Shown: positions 26,089-35,264 of the stretch, in pieces
Position numbering within the stretch: the first letter of the stretch is position 1
Layout of the letters: each line of letters starts with the position of its first letter
Assembly: GCF_002952775.1 (NCBI RefSeq)
Contig: NZ_CP025066.1
Location: 2,728,001-2,792,000 of the forward strand
Source: Halalkaliarchaeum desulfuricum
GTDB taxonomy: Archaea > Halobacteriota > Halobacteria > Halobacteriales > Haloferacaceae
Reading direction: 5' to 3'
DNA length: 64,000 nucleotides
Made by a program: the position numbers and the translations under genes
The notes under the pieces: generated by a model
What the model was told of the DNA's origin: nothing
Seen by the model: only the letters and a program-made list of their open reading frames with translations
Databases searched by the model: none

Positions 26089-27597
26089 TCAGTCGTCGCC
26101 GAGCGCCCGTTCGGGTTCGGTTTCCGGCCTCGTGATCGGTCGGTCCGTCTCCTCGCCGTCGATGTCGTACGGGTACGCACCGGTAACGCAGCCGAGACAC
26201 AGGTCCTCGCGGCCGGTTCCGATCGCCTGCGCGACTGCGTCGACCGACAGGTACGAAAGCGAGTCGGCTCCGATCGCCTCGCGGATCTCCTCGACCGACC
26301 GGTCGGCGGCGATGAGTTCCTCCCGCGTGGCCATGTCGATACCGAGGTAACACGGCGCGACGATCGGCGGTGCCCCGATCCGGACGTGCACTTTCTCGGC
26401 CCCCGATTCCCGGAGCAGTTCAACCAGTTGCGTGGACGTCGTCCCCCGGACGATCGAGTCGTCGATCACCGTGACTGTCTTCCCGTCGACCGTGCTCTTG
26501 ATCGGGTTGAGCTTCAGCCGGACGGCGCGTTCGCGCTCGTCCTGTGTCGGCATGATGAACGTCCGACCGACGTAGCGGTTCTTCATCAACCCCTCTGCGA
26601 ACGCAACCCCATCGTCCTCAGGATCGCGAAGCTCGCCGTCGACGGTGGTTTCGGATGCGGCGTCGGCGTATCCGGCGGCGAACGCCCGTCCCGAGTCCGG
26701 TACCGGCATCACGACGTCCGTCTCGATTCCGGATTCGTTCCACAGTTGGCGCCCGAGTTCACGCCGAACTTCGTAGACGAGTTCGCCGTCGATGACGGAG
26801 TCCGGCCGGCCGAAGTACACGTGTTCGAAAAAGCAGTTGGCGGTGCGATCGCGTTCGAACAGTCGGTAGGAGTCGAATCCCGACCCGTCCGCATCGAGAA
26901 CGATCAGTTCGCCCGGTCGGACGTCCCGAATCAGTTCGCCATCGAGGGTGTCGATCGCGGCCGACTCGCTCGCGAGGAGGTAGCCATCGTCTAACTTCCC
27001 GATGCACAGCGGTCGGTTTCCACCCGGATCCCGTACGCCGAGAACGGTGTCACCGTGAGTGATAGTAAGCGAGTACGAACCGTGGATCCGCTCCATCGTC
27101 CGCTTGATCGCCCGCACGAGATCCGCCTCCAGCAGGTTGCGGGCGAGATCGTGGGCGATCACCTCGGTGTCGCCCTCGCTGGTGAACGCGTGGCCCAGTC
27201 CCGCCAGTTCCTCGCGGATTTCGTCGGCGTTGACGAGGTTTCCGTTGTGGGCGAGCCCGAGCGAGCCCGACTTGAACGACACTGTAAACGGCTGTGCACA
27301 GGAGGCATCGACCCCGCCGGCCGTCGGATAGCGAACGTGGCCGATCCCGTTGGAGCCGTTGAGGGAGTCGAGCGTCTCCTCGTCGAAGACGTCGCCGACG
27401 AGACCGGTCTCGACGTGGCTGTGCTGCTGAAACCCGTCGTGGGTGACGATCCCCGCCGATTCCTGTCCCCGATGCTGGAGCGCGTACAGCGCGTAGTACA
27501 GCGGCCGTGCCGCCGCACGCTCTGTGAGCGAGACCCCGACGACGCCGCACTTCTCCCGCGGCCCGCCGATCCCGCCCGGCTCCCGGTCGGATACCAT
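26089..27597 (-). CDS. purF: Amidophosphoribosyltransferase
   Basis: First enzyme of purine synthesis, making phosphoribosylamine from PRPP and glutamine; 502 residues. The glutaminase nucleophile is Cys17 in EKCGVVGV, so a 16-residue propeptide must be removed, as in the Bacillus-type enzyme. YALQHRGQESAGI and NGNLVN confirm the Ntn-hydrolase half. The PRPP loop VTVIDDSIVRGTTS lies in the transferase half. The four Cys that bind a [4Fe-4S] cluster in the Bacillus enzyme have counterparts here (NCFFEH, APCYLGID, LCLGC). An upstream in-frame ATG at 27687 exists; family alignment favours 27597. Converges on DUF420. Confidence 0.95.
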   Translation of the reverse strand: MVSDREPGGIGGPREKCGVVGVSLTERAAARPLYYALYALQHRGQESAGIVTHDGFQQHSHVETGLVGDVFDEETLDSLNGSNGIGHVRYPTAGGVDASCAQPFTVSFKSGSLGLAHNGNLVNADEIREELAGLGHAFTSEGDTEVIAHDLARNLLEADLVRAIKRTMERIHGSYSLTITHGDTVLGVRDPGGNRPLCIGKLDDGYLLASESAAIDTLDGELIRDVRPGELIVLDADGSGFDSYRLFERDRTANCFFEHVYFGRPDSVIDGELVYEVRRELGRQLWNESGIETDVVMPVPDSGRAFAAGYADAASETTVDGELRDPEDDGVAFAEGLMKNRYVGRTFIMPTQDERERAVRLKLNPIKSTVDGKTVTVIDDSIVRGTTSTQLVELLRESGAEKVHVRIGAPPIVAPCYLGIDMATREELIAADRSVEEIREAIGADSLSYLSVDAVAQAIGTGREDLCLGCVTGAYPYDIDGEETDRPITRPETEPERALGDD

Positions 27598-27744
27598 ACC
27601 GGCGTTCACGTCCCGATCGGTAAAAATCCCCGTGGTTGTGACGTACTCTTCGATAGAGCCGGATGGATTATACATATTCTTGTACACCTATCGGAATGAG
27701 AGTCGTCCCACGGCAGTTTTTATCCCGGGGCACGACCCGCCGGT

Positions 27745-28485
27745 ATGGACGTCACGTTCCTCGGAACCGGGAGCGCGATGCCGGTCCCCGAGCGGGTACA
27801 GACTGGACTGTTGCTGGAACGGGGGGACCGAACGCTGCTCGTCGACTGTGGGGCGGGAGTTCTCCATCGACTCTCCCGCCTCGAGGGGGGATACGAGTCG
27901 GTCGCGTCGGTCCTTCTGACACACCATCACCTCGACCACGTCGCCGATCTGCTTCCCCTTTTGAAGGCGCGATGGCTCGCCGGCGAGACCCACCTCGAGA
28001 TCGCCGGGCCGCCGGGGACGAAGGCACTCGTCGACGAACTTCTCGACGTGCACGACTACCTGCGCGATAGAGTGGATCTCCGACTGCGGGAGGTTCATGC
28101 CGGCTCGGCGTTCGAGATCGCTGGGTTCGACATCGAGGCGTTCGAAACTCGGCACTCGATGACCTGCTTCGCCTATCGATTCGCCGACGGAGACTTCACG
28201 TACTCGGGCGACTCGGAGGCGTTTGCCGGTCTCGCCAACTTCGCGGACGGCTCGCGGGTGCTCGTCCACGACTGTTCGTTTCCGGACGGGCTGGACGTCT
28301 CCAACCATCCGACGCCGACCCAGCTCGGGAAAGCGCTCGCGGGGACCGACATCGATCGGCTGTATCTCACCCACCGCTATCCGCAAACCGAAGGAAAAGG
28401 CGAAGCCCTCGTCGAGAGCGTTCGAGCAGCCGGATTCGACGGCGAGGTCCGACTCGCTCGGGACGGGATTCGTGTCACCGTTTGA
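27745..28485 (+). CDS. MBL-fold hydrolase, RNase Z-like
   Basis: Metallo-beta-lactamase-fold protein of 246 residues. It begins MDVTFLGTGSAMPVPERVQTG, carries the metal motif LTHHHLDHVADL (HxHxDH) at about 59-67, then GDSEAFAGLA with the second-metal Asp, and a final His in LYLTHRYPQ. The layout is that of RNase Z, but the exosite arm is absent and haloarchaea have a separate longer RNase Z, so this may be another phosphodiesterase or hydrolase. A TATA-like TTTTTATC about 28 bases before the ATG supports a leaderless start. It is divergent from purF with about 147 bases between. Confidence 0.85.
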   Translation: MDVTFLGTGSAMPVPERVQTGLLLERGDRTLLVDCGAGVLHRLSRLEGGYESVASVLLTHHHLDHVADLLPLLKARWLAGETHLEIAGPPGTKALVDELLDVHDYLRDRVDLRLREVHAGSAFEIAGFDIEAFETRHSMTCFAYRFADGDFTYSGDSEAFAGLANFADGSRVLVHDCSFPDGLDVSNHPTPTQLGKALAGTDIDRLYLTHRYPQTEGKGEALVESVRAAGFDGEVRLARDGIRVTV

Positions 28486-28575
28486 GGAGTTACTTCGCCG
28501 CTTTTGTAATTGATGTTGGTTTCATTATGCCGGAAATTACCCGTCAACTTAAGTCATCGTGTACAAAACTCCCGG

Positions 28576-29604
28576 ATGATGACGGAGCCACTCGCTGACG
28601 ACTTCGGTCGGGAGGAGACGGGGGCACTCTCGGACGACTTCGGCCGGGAGGTGACGGGGGTTCGGATCTCTCTTACGGATCGCTGTAACTTCGACTGTAT
28701 TTACTGCCACAACGAAGGGCTCGGCGACACGCGGGGGCCGATGGAGCCGGAGGACGACGAGATGACCGCCGACGAAGTGGTCCGGTTCCTGGAGGTCGTC
28801 GAGGAGTACGGCGTCCGGAAGGCGAAGTTCACGGGCGGGGAGCCGATGCTCCGCGGGGATCTCGAGGAGATCGTCCGCCGCACTCCCGACTCGATGGAGA
28901 CGTCCCTGACCACCAACGGGACGTTCCTTCCCGGGCGTGCGGAGGCGCTCCGCGAGGCCGGTCTCGAACGGGTCAACGTCTCTCAGGACGCGCTCGATCC
29001 CGAGGCGTTCGCGGAGATCACGAAGTCGGGCGCGTACGACCGGGTTCTCGAGGGCGTCGACGCCGCCCTGGATGCCGGGCTGGATCCGGTAAAGCTCAAC
29101 ATGGTCGTCTTCGAGCACACCGCCGGCTACGTCGAGGACATGGTCTACCACGTCGCCGAAAACGAGGGGCTCCAACTCCAGCTCATCGAGTACATGCCGG
29201 AGCTCACGGGGCGACCCGAGTGGAGCATCGACATCCAGCGAGTCCACGACTGGCTGGCCGATATCGCCGACCGGATCGAACACCGCGAAATGCACGACCG
29301 GAAGCGGTACTTCGTGAACGGCGGGATGATCGAAATCGTCGATCCCGTCGAAAACGAGGAGTTCTGTGCCAACTGTGGCCGGGTCCGGGTCACCCACGAG
29401 GGGTATCTGAAGGGCTGTCTCAACCGCAACGACGACCTTCGGCCGATGGGCGAGATGTCGCGCGAGGAAATCCGGGAGGCGTACGAAGAGACAGTCGCCA
29501 ATCGGGTGCCGTACTACGGCGAATACCTGAAAAAGAACGGGAGCGGCGAGTACGAGATAAACGAGAGGTACATCGAGGCGCCGAAATCGACTACGAGCGA
29601 CTGA
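28576..29604 (+). CDS. moaA: GTP 3',8-cyclase MoaA
   Basis: Radical-SAM enzyme of the first step of molybdenum cofactor synthesis; 342 residues. The SAM cluster motif is CNFDCIYC near residue 38-45. The second, C-terminal cluster is at [10 protein letters not shown] and GCLNRN (C-x2-C and a distant C), and [14 protein letters not shown] is present. The N-terminus is unusual: a 12-residue block [12 protein letters not shown] is followed by [13 protein letters not shown], an in-frame tandem duplication (28597-28660). Homologues normally have one such block. The start ATGATG at 28576 is supported by a TATA-like CTTAAG about 28 bases upstream; a longer frame to 28510 lacks homology. Confidence 0.93.
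   Translation: MMTEPLADDFGREETGALSDDFGREVTGVRISLTDRCNFDCIYCHNEGLGDTRGPMEPEDDEMTADEVVRFLEVVEEYGVRKAKFTGGEPMLRGDLEEIVRRTPDSMETSLTTNGTFLPGRAEALREAGLERVNVSQDALDPEAFAEITKSGAYDRVLEGVDAALDAGLDPVKLNMVVFEHTAGYVEDMVYHVAENEGLQLQLIEYMPELTGRPEWSIDIQRVHDWLADIADRIEHREMHDRKRYFVNGGMIEIVDPVENEEFCANCGRVRVTHEGYLKGCLNRNDDLRPMGEMSREEIREAYEETVANRVPYYGEYLKKNGSGEYEINERYIEAPKSTTSD
28597..28660 (+). repeat. 36-bp in-frame tandem duplication in moaA
   Basis: The 28-base stretch GACGACTTCGGTCGGGAGGA... at 28597-28624 recurs at 28633-28660 with two mismatches, a 36-base offset that keeps the reading frame and duplicates the N-terminal DDFGRE(E/V)TG block of MoaA. Confidence 0.9.
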
Positions 29605-29624
29605 TTTTTGCGGCGTTTCGTGAT

Positions 29625-29678
29625 CCGCCGAAACACCCGTCACCACTGAAACGCCTGTCACCGCCGAAACGCCCGCCT
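29625..29678 (+). repeat. Degenerate 18-bp tandem repeat after moaA
   Basis: Three imperfect 18-base units CC(G/A)CC/TGAAAC(A/G)CC... (29625-29642, 29643-29660, 29661-29678) between moaA and the ribosomal operon. The T-run TTTTTG at 29605-29610 right after the moaA stop is a plausible terminator. Confidence 0.75.
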
Positions 29679-29690
29679 CCGGTTCGTGAT

Positions 29691-29700
29691 GTTTAAATAC
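29691..29700 (+). promoter_or_regulatory. TATA box for tRNA-Ser/ribosomal protein operon
   Basis: GTTTAAATAC, the strongest TATA-like element in the neighbourhood, about 100 bases before the tRNA. It would place the transcription start near 29720, giving a precursor with a leader of about 70 bases before the tRNA, followed by rps13. Confidence 0.6.
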
Positions 29701-29792
29701 AGTCACCCAGTTGTATCGTGTACACGTGAACTGTAGGGGCGAACGTCCCGAGTCCCGGACCGGTGGTCCGGTGGCGACGATACCAACCGCGA

Positions 29793-29876
29793 GTTGCGGT
29801 AGCCAAGCCTGGCCCAAGGCGCTGGGTTGCTAACTCAGTGGCGCAAGCCTCCGGGGTTCGAATCCCCGCCGCAACG
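29793..29876 (+). tRNA. tRNA-Ser (anticodon GCT)
   Basis: Class II tRNA of 84 bases. Acceptor stem GTTGCGG/CCGCAAC with discriminator G, D-arm TAGCCAAGCCTGGCC, anticodon stem CTGGG/CTCAG (one G-U pair) around the loop TTGCTAA with anticodon GCT, a long variable arm, and T-arm CGGGGTTCGAATCCCCG. No intron. It lies 17 bases before rps13, the known archaeal position, so it is processed out of the operon transcript. Confidence 0.95.
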
Positions 29877-29893
29877 CTGCAACGCAACCAGAT

Positions 29894-30427
29894 ATGAGTG
29901 CAGACGAACCACAGGACGGCTCTACGGAGGAGGACGAGGAGCTCCGTTACTTCGTCCGGGTCGGACAGACCGACCTCGACGGGACGAAGTCCGTAGAGCG
30001 AAGCCTGACAGAACTGAATGGAATCGGCACGCGTACGGCGCGTTTCGTGGCCGACACGGTCGGGATCGACCGGACTGCCACGTTCGGCGCGCTGGACGAC
30101 GAAGTGATAGAGGAGGTCGTCGACGTGGTCGAAAACCTCTCGGAACACGCTCCCGAGTGGATGGCCAACCGTCGCAACGACTTCTACACCGGAGAGACGA
30201 CCCACGAGACAGGCTCCGAGCTCGATCAGCGTCGCCGGTACGACATCAACCGGATGAAAATGATCGACTCCTACAAGGGCGCCCGGCACAAGCGCGGACA
30301 GAAAGTGCGCGGTCAGCGCACGAAGTCCACCGGACGGACCGAAGGGACGATCGGCGTCAACGTCGAGGAGATCCGCGAGGAGGCCGCAGAAGAAGCGGCA
30401 GCGGAAGAAGAGGAGGATGAGCTATGA
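29894..30427 (+). CDS. rps13: 30S ribosomal protein S13
   Basis: Small-subunit head protein of 177 residues, contacting both subunits and the P-site region. Core features are [30 protein letters not shown], the helix-two-turn-helix, and the basic [16 protein letters not shown] near the end. It carries acidic extensions at both ends ([15 protein letters not shown] and a Glu/Ala-rich tail), as in haloarchaea. It is the first protein gene of the operon after tRNA-Ser and overlaps rps4 by four bases. Confidence 0.97.
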   Translation: MSADEPQDGSTEEDEELRYFVRVGQTDLDGTKSVERSLTELNGIGTRTARFVADTVGIDRTATFGALDDEVIEEVVDVVENLSEHAPEWMANRRNDFYTGETTHETGSELDQRRRYDINRMKMIDSYKGARHKRGQKVRGQRTKSTGRTEGTIGVNVEEIREEAAEEAAAEEEEDEL

Positions 30428-30951
30428 CGACCGGTAGCAACACGAAACGGTACGAGACGCCGAACCATCCCTACCAGGGCGAGCGGATCGCCGAGGAGTC
30501 CGGCCTGATCGGCCAGTACGGACTCAAGAACAAAGAGGAACTCTGGCGTGCGCAGTCGGAACTGCGCGACTACCGCCGCGAGGCCCGCCGACTGCTCGGC
30601 GAGGCGCAGGGTGACGTCGACCTCGCCGGGGAGTACGGCGCGGAGTTCGTTGCCCGACTGCGACGGTACGGGATCCTCTCGGAGAACGACGACATCAGCG
30701 CAGTCCTGGAACTGGACGTCACCGACGTCCTCGAACGGCGGCTACAGACGGTCGCCTACCGACAGGGGCTCGCGAGCACCACCAAACAGGCACGACAGTT
30801 CATCGTCCACGGCCACGTCATCGTCGACGGCGCGCGGGTCACCCGCCCGTCGAAGAAGGTGGCCGTCGGCGAGCAAGACCACATCGAGTTCGACGAAAAC
30901 AGTCCGCTCGCGGACGAACTGCACCCCGAGCGGGCAGAGGGACAGGAGTAA
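30424..30951 (+). CDS. rps4: 30S ribosomal protein S4
   Basis: 16S rRNA-binding primary assembly protein, 175 residues. It begins [21 protein letters not shown], has the S4-domain motif [35 protein letters not shown] near residues 100-135, and lacks the zinc-binding Cys of some bacterial S4 forms. Its start overlaps the rps13 stop (ATGA). The S13-S4-S11-RpoD order is diagnostic of archaea. Confidence 0.97.
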   Translation: MTTGSNTKRYETPNHPYQGERIAEESGLIGQYGLKNKEELWRAQSELRDYRREARRLLGEAQGDVDLAGEYGAEFVARLRRYGILSENDDISAVLELDVTDVLERRLQTVAYRQGLASTTKQARQFIVHGHVIVDGARVTRPSKKVAVGEQDHIEFDENSPLADELHPERAEGQE

Positions 30952-30953
30952 CC

Positions 30954-31343
30954 ATGTCAGCAAACGATTCCGACAAGTGGGGAATCGCCCACGTGTTCGC
31001 GTCGTTCAACAACACGCTCATCACAATTACCGACCAGACCGGCGCCGAGACGATCGCCAAATCCTCTGGCGGCACCGTGGTGAAGCAGAACCGCGACGAA
31101 GCCTCGCCGTACGCCGCGATGCAGATGGCCGAGGTCGTCGCGGAGGAAGCACAGGCGAAGGGGATCGAGGGCGTTCACGTACGCGTTCGCGGCCCGGGCG
31201 GAAACGGCAACAAGTCGCCGGGCCCCGGCGCGCAGGCGACGATCCGTGCGCTGGCGCGTGCCGGCCTCGAGATCGGCCGGATCGAGGACGTGACGCCGAT
31301 CCCCCACGACGGAACGAAGGCTCCGAAGAACATGGGCGTATGA
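30954..31343 (+). CDS. rps11: 30S ribosomal protein S11
   Basis: Platform protein of 129 residues that contacts mRNA near the E site. [32 protein letters not shown] and [39 protein letters not shown] are the family signature. It starts two bases after rps4 and its stop overlaps the rpoD start. Confidence 0.97.
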   Translation: MSANDSDKWGIAHVFASFNNTLITITDQTGAETIAKSSGGTVVKQNRDEASPYAAMQMAEVVAEEAQAKGIEGVHVRVRGPGGNGNKSPGPGAQATIRALARAGLEIGRIEDVTPIPHDGTKAPKNMGV

Positions 31344-32089
31344 GCGAAGAGTTCGACGTCGAGTTCATCGAGCGCGACGACCGGAGTGCCCGGTTTCTCG
31401 TCCGGGGGGCCTCCCCGGCGTTCGCAAACGGGCTTCGCCGCGCGATGATCGCAGATGTCCCGACGTTCTCCATCGACACGGTGCGGTTCGTGGAGAACTC
31501 CTCGGTGATGTTCGACGAGATGATCGGCCTTCGGCTGGGGCTGGTTCCGCTGACGACCCCGCTCGACGAGTTCGAGGTCGGCGACGAAGTCACCCTGGCG
31601 CTCGACGTCGAGGGGCCGGCGACGGCCTACTCCGGCGATCTGGTCTCCTCCGAGCCGATGGTCGAACCCGCCGACGAGAACGTGCCGATTATCGAACTCA
31701 AGGAGGGACACCGTCTCGAACTGGAAGCGGACGCGGTGCTCGACACCGGCAAGGAACATTCGAAACACCAGGGTGGTGTTTCCGTCGGTTATCGTCACCT
31801 CCAGCGCGTGGAGGTCGTCGGCGACGTCGGAGAGTTCCACGATGACGAGCCGCAGATCCTCCGGGGCGTCATCGAGACCCCCGACGGGGAACTGGTTCTC
31901 ACCGACGAGTTCGATCACGATCTCACGAACCGGTACCCCGGAAAGGAGCTCGAAGTGACCGACGTTTCGGGCGCGTTCGTCTTCCACGTGGAGACGGACG
32001 GCTCGTTCACCGTCGAAGAACTGGTCCGCCGTGCGGCCACCACGATCGGCGACCGCGCGGACGAACTACGCGAGAAAGTCGCAGTATAA
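31340..32089 (+). CDS. rpoD: DNA-directed RNA polymerase subunit D
   Basis: Assembly subunit of archaeal RNA polymerase, equivalent to bacterial alpha/eukaryotic Rpb3, pairing with subunit L; 249 residues. The alpha motif is [23 protein letters not shown] and the second dimerisation part [30 protein letters not shown] lies at the end (reading [17 protein letters not shown]). No cysteine is present anywhere, so the ferredoxin-like [4Fe-4S] site of other archaeal RpoD is absent, as is known for halophiles. The ATG overlaps the rps11 stop. This is not the bacterial sigma factor of the same symbol. Confidence 0.97.
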   Translation: MSEEFDVEFIERDDRSARFLVRGASPAFANGLRRAMIADVPTFSIDTVRFVENSSVMFDEMIGLRLGLVPLTTPLDEFEVGDEVTLALDVEGPATAYSGDLVSSEPMVEPADENVPIIELKEGHRLELEADAVLDTGKEHSKHQGGVSVGYRHLQRVEVVGDVGEFHDDEPQILRGVIETPDGELVLTDEFDHDLTNRYPGKELEVTDVSGAFVFHVETDGSFTVEELVRRAATTIGDRADELREKVAV

Positions 32090-32218
32090 TCCGAGTATGT
32101 GCCCGACCACCGACGATCCGGCGTTCGCCCGAAGCCCGGAAGCAACGCGTCCGTTCCGGACGCGTCAGGCGCCGACGGCGATCCGGACCGAAAGTGGTTT
32201 GAATGGGCACCTGGTACG

Positions 32219-32320
32219 TCGGAGTGCACGCAGGGATAGCCAAGTCAGGTCAACGGCGCAGCGTTCAGGGCGCTGTCCCATAGGGGTCCGCAGGTTCGAA
32301 TCCTGCTCCCTGCACTCCGA
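32219..32320 (+). repeat. Inverted repeat flanking tRNA-Leu(CAG)
   Basis: TCGGAGTGCA at 32219-32228 and TGCACTCCGA at 32311-32320 are exact inverted copies surrounding the tRNA. In RNA this extends the acceptor stem by seven pairs beyond the mature ends with a four-base bulge (GCAC) on the 5' side at the RNase P cut site. Confidence 0.8.
32230..32314 (+). tRNA. tRNA-Leu (anticodon CAG)
   Basis: Class II tRNA of 85 bases. Acceptor stem GCAGGGA/TCCCTGC, discriminator A, D-arm TAGCCAAGTCAGGTC, anticodon stem CAGCG/CGCTG around the loop TTCAGGG with anticodon CAG, long variable arm TGTCCCATAGGGGTCC, T-arm GCAGGTTCGAATCCTGC. No intron. It sits between rpoD and rpl18e in the ribosomal superoperon, the usual archaeal place. 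Confidence 0.95.
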
Positions 32321-32421
32321 TTTTACCGTCTCCCCGATCGAACAGTACCCGCCTCGTTCGCGAGGTCGGGTCCGGGGGACGCTCACTTTCGAACATACAC
32401 CCTCATACGGAGGGAACTGTC

Positions 32422-32775
32422 ATGAGTAGCAAGACGAATCCACGATTACAGAACCTCATTGCCGAGCTGAAGTCGGTGTCCCGCGACTCCGGTGCCAACG
32501 TCTGGCAGGACGTCGCGACCCGGCTGGAAAAGCCACGGCGCACCCACGCGGAGGTCAACCTGGGCCGCATCGAGCGGTACGCCCAGGAGGACGAGACCGT
32601 CGTCGTCCCCGGCAAAGTGCTGGGAAGCGGTGTGCTCGAAAAGAACGTCACCGTCGCTGCCGTCGACTTCTCGGGGACCGCCCGAACGAAGATCGAACAG
32701 GCCGGCGAAGCGGTGAGCCTCGAACAGATTGCCGAACAGAACCCGGAAGGAACCAACGTCAGGGTGATCCGATGA
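32422..32775 (+). CDS. rpl18e: 50S ribosomal protein L18e
   Basis: Archaeal/eukaryotic-specific large-subunit protein of 117 residues, related in fold to L15. [45 protein letters not shown] is the family signature and [25 protein letters not shown] follows. It opens the second half of the superoperon after the tRNA and overlaps rpl13 by four bases. The short purine-rich GGAGGGAAC about eight bases before the ATG is a candidate ribosome binding site. Confidence 0.97.
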   Translation: MSSKTNPRLQNLIAELKSVSRDSGANVWQDVATRLEKPRRTHAEVNLGRIERYAQEDETVVVPGKVLGSGVLEKNVTVAAVDFSGTARTKIEQAGEAVSLEQIAEQNPEGTNVRVIR

Positions 32776-33221
32776 GCCTCGCAGAGTTCGACGCAGACCT
32801 CGTCGTCGACGCCCGTGACTGCATTATGGGCCGGGTCGCCAGCGAGGTGGCCCAGTCCGCGCTCGACGGCGAGCGCGTTGCCGTGGTGAACGCCGAGCGG
32901 GCGGTCATCACCGGCAACGAGGAGTCGACGATGGAGACGTATCGCAAGCGCGCGGATCTGGGCTCCGACCGCGGACCGTACTATCCGAAGCGACCGGACC
33001 GGATCTTCAAGCGCTCCATTCGCGGGATGCTCCCGCACAAGAAACCGCGCGGCCGCGAGGCGTTCGAAAACGTCCGCGTCTACGTCGGCAACCCCTACGA
33101 TGACGATCCCGACCGGGAAGCGGTCGTCCTGGACGGCACGTCGCTGGATCGCCTGTCGAACATCAAGTTCACCACGCTCGGGGAGATCTCCGAGGAACTG
33201 GGTGCTACTGTCACATGGTAA
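32772..33221 (+). CDS. rpl13: 50S ribosomal protein L13
   Basis: Early-assembly large-subunit protein, 149 residues. It shows [41 protein letters not shown] and [32 protein letters not shown] overlaps the rpl18e stop, and the next gene rps9 overlaps its end by seven bases. All of rpl18e-rpl13-rps9-rpoN-rpoK are in the conserved archaeal order. Confidence 0.97.
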   Translation: MSLAEFDADLVVDARDCIMGRVASEVAQSALDGERVAVVNAERAVITGNEESTMETYRKRADLGSDRGPYYPKRPDRIFKRSIRGMLPHKKPRGREAFENVRVYVGNPYDDDPDREAVVLDGTSLDRLSNIKFTTLGEISEELGATVTW

Positions 33222-33613
33222 CGAACACGTCCGGAAAGAAGAAGACGGCCATCGCCCGCGCCACCGTCCGAGACGGCGAAGGTCGCGTACGAATCAACTC
33301 CCAGCCCGTCGAACTGTGGGAGCCGGAATCGTCCCGCCTGAAGATGCTCGAGCCGTTCCGCATCGCCGGGGAGGACCTCCGGTCGCAGGTCGACATCGAC
33401 GTCAGCATCTCCGGGGGCGGCTTCTCGGGACAGGCCGACGCCGCGCGGACGGCGATCGCCCGCGGGCTGGTGGAACATCTCAACGACGCCGAACTCCGCG
33501 AGGCGTACATGGAGTTCGACCGTTCGCTGCTCGTCAACGACGTCCGGCAGCCGGAACCCAAGAAGTGGGGCGGTCCGGGCGCCCGTGCCCGATACCAGAA
33601 GTCCTACCGCTGA
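33215..33613 (+). CDS. rps9: 30S ribosomal protein S9
   Basis: Small-subunit head protein of 132 residues whose basic C-terminal tail reaches the P-site tRNA. The family features are [47 protein letters not shown], and the C-terminal [17 protein letters not shown], ending in the invariant lysine/arginine tail. It overlaps the end of rpl13. Confidence 0.97.
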   Translation: MVTNTSGKKKTAIARATVRDGEGRVRINSQPVELWEPESSRLKMLEPFRIAGEDLRSQVDIDVSISGGGFSGQADAARTAIARGLVEHLNDAELREAYMEFDRSLLVNDVRQPEPKKWGGPGARARYQKSYR

Positions 33614-33625
33614 GGTGATCAGTAC

Positions 33626-33820
33626 ATGATGATCCCAGTCCGGTGTTTCACCTGCGGCAACGTCGTGGGGGAACACTGGGAAGAGTTCAAGGCGAGAACG
33701 GAGGAGAACGGCGAGGACCCCGCAGCGGTGCTCGACGACCTGGGCATAACGCGACACTGCTGTCGCCGCATGCTCGTCTCCCATACGGACCTCGTCGACG
33801 TCGTCGCACCGTACCAATGA
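33626..33820 (+). CDS. rpoN: DNA-directed RNA polymerase subunit N
   Basis: Small zinc-binding assembly subunit (Rpb10 homologue), 64 residues. The zinc site is [10 protein letters not shown] (C-x2-C) paired with the double cysteine in RHCCRRM, the family's hallmark. It begins with ATGATG; the second ATG (33629) gives the usual MIPVRC start and is the more likely. Not the bacterial sigma-54 of the same symbol. Confidence 0.97.
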   Translation: MMIPVRCFTCGNVVGEHWEEFKARTEENGEDPAAVLDDLGITRHCCRRMLVSHTDLVDVVAPYQ

Positions 33821-33845
33821 TCGAACCCGAACCCACACGCCACGG

Positions 33846-34025
33846 ATGACACGGCAACGCTACAACCGGTACGAGAAGGCACGGATCCTCGGAGCGCGAG
33901 CGCTACAGGTCTCTTACGGGGCACCCGTGCTGGTCGACACCGACCAGTCGGAGCCGATCCTCGTCGCTGCAGAGGAGTACGACGCCGGCGTCCTGCCGTT
34001 TACCGTCCGTCGGGGGGGGAAATGA
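33846..34025 (+). CDS. rpoK: DNA-directed RNA polymerase subunit K
   Basis: Rpb6/omega homologue of 59 residues. Sequence begins [21 protein letters not shown], the family signature in the archaeal form, and continues through SYGAPVLVD to a short C-terminus. It stabilises RNA polymerase assembly. It follows rpoN and its stop overlaps the enolase ATG by four bases (ATGA). Confidence 0.96.
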   Translation: MTRQRYNRYEKARILGARALQVSYGAPVLVDTDQSEPILVAAEEYDAGVLPFTVRRGGK

Positions 34026-35251
34026 CGCGCATCAGGTCGATCTCGCTTCGTCGCGTGCTCGACTCCCGGGGGAACCCGACAGTCGAGGCCGACGTGCTCA
34101 CCGAATCCGGCGGCTTCGGCCGGGCCGCTGCGCCGTCGGGCGCATCGACCGGCGAGTACGAGGCCGTCGAACGCCCACCGACGGAGGCGATCGCCGCCGC
34201 GCGAGAACACGCGGTCCCCCGCATCGAGGGGTTGTTCGCCGGCGACCAGCGGGAGGTCGACGCGGTGCTTCGCGCAGCCGACGGCACCGACGACTTCTCG
34301 GAGATCGGCGCGAACAGCGCAGTCGCGATCTCGATGGCGACGGCGAAGGCAGCCGCCGACGTCCTCGGCGCCCCGCTGTACCAGCATCTCGGCGGTGCCT
34401 TCAGGGGCGACAACTTCCCGATCCCGCTCGGTAACGTGATCGGCGGGGGCGAACACGCGCGCGACGCCACCCACATCCAGGAGTTCCTCGCAGCGCCCGT
34501 CGGCGCCCCGAGCGTCGTGGAGGCGGTTTTCGCCAACGCAGCGGTTCACGCCGCCGTCGCAGAGGAACTCGACGAGCGTGACGTTCCGGCGGCCAAAGGC
34601 GACGAGGGAGCCTGGGCTCCGGCCATCTCGGACGCGGAGGCGTTCGAGGTGATGGACGCCGCAGTCGAGACGATCGAAGACGAGGTCGGGTTCGAAATCC
34701 GATTCGGACTCGACGTCGCCGCCGCTGAGTTGTACGACTCCGACGAGGAGGTGTACGTCTACGGCGACGAGACGAAAACACGGGCGGAACAGATCGCGTA
34801 CGTCGCCGAGATGATCGACGAGTACGACCTCGCGTACGTCGAGGACCCGCTCGACGAAGACGACTTCGAGGGATACGCGGAACTGACCGAACGGGTCGGC
34901 GTCGCGGGCGCCCGCCCGAGCCAGGCAGGCGACTGTCTGATCTGTGGTGACGACCTGTTCGTCACCAACACCGACCGGCTGCAAACCGGCATCGACGTCG
35001 GCGCGGGCAACAGCATCCTGATCAAGCCCAATCAGATCGGGACGCTTTCGGATGCGTTCGACGCCGTGGAACTGGCCCACCGGAACGGCTACGACGCGGT
35101 CGTCTCTCACCGCTCCGGGGAAACCGAGGACACGACGATCGCCCACCTCGCCGTCGCGACCGACGCCGCGTACATCAAGACCGGTACGGTCGGCGGCGAA
35201 CGAACCGCCAAGCTCAACGAACTGATCCGCATCGCGGACGACGCAGTATGA
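34022..35251 (+). CDS. eno: Enolase
   Basis: Phosphopyruvate hydratase of 409 residues, converting 2-phosphoglycerate to PEP with two magnesium ions. Markers: [19 protein letters not shown], the catalytic loop [30 protein letters not shown] (metal Glu), [17 protein letters not shown] with the catalytic Lys, and SHRSGETED. Enolase between rpoK and rps2 is the normal archaeal arrangement. Its start overlaps rpoK. Confidence 0.96.
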   Translation: MTRIRSISLRRVLDSRGNPTVEADVLTESGGFGRAAAPSGASTGEYEAVERPPTEAIAAAREHAVPRIEGLFAGDQREVDAVLRAADGTDDFSEIGANSAVAISMATAKAAADVLGAPLYQHLGGAFRGDNFPIPLGNVIGGGEHARDATHIQEFLAAPVGAPSVVEAVFANAAVHAAVAEELDERDVPAAKGDEGAWAPAISDAEAFEVMDAAVETIEDEVGFEIRFGLDVAAAELYDSDEEVYVYGDETKTRAEQIAYVAEMIDEYDLAYVEDPLDEDDFEGYAELTERVGVAGARPSQAGDCLICGDDLFVTNTDRLQTGIDVGAGNSILIKPNQIGTLSDAFDAVELAHRNGYDAVVSHRSGETEDTTIAHLAVATDAAYIKTGTVGGERTAKLNELIRIADDAV

Positions 35252-35264
35252 CTTACACCCAGAC

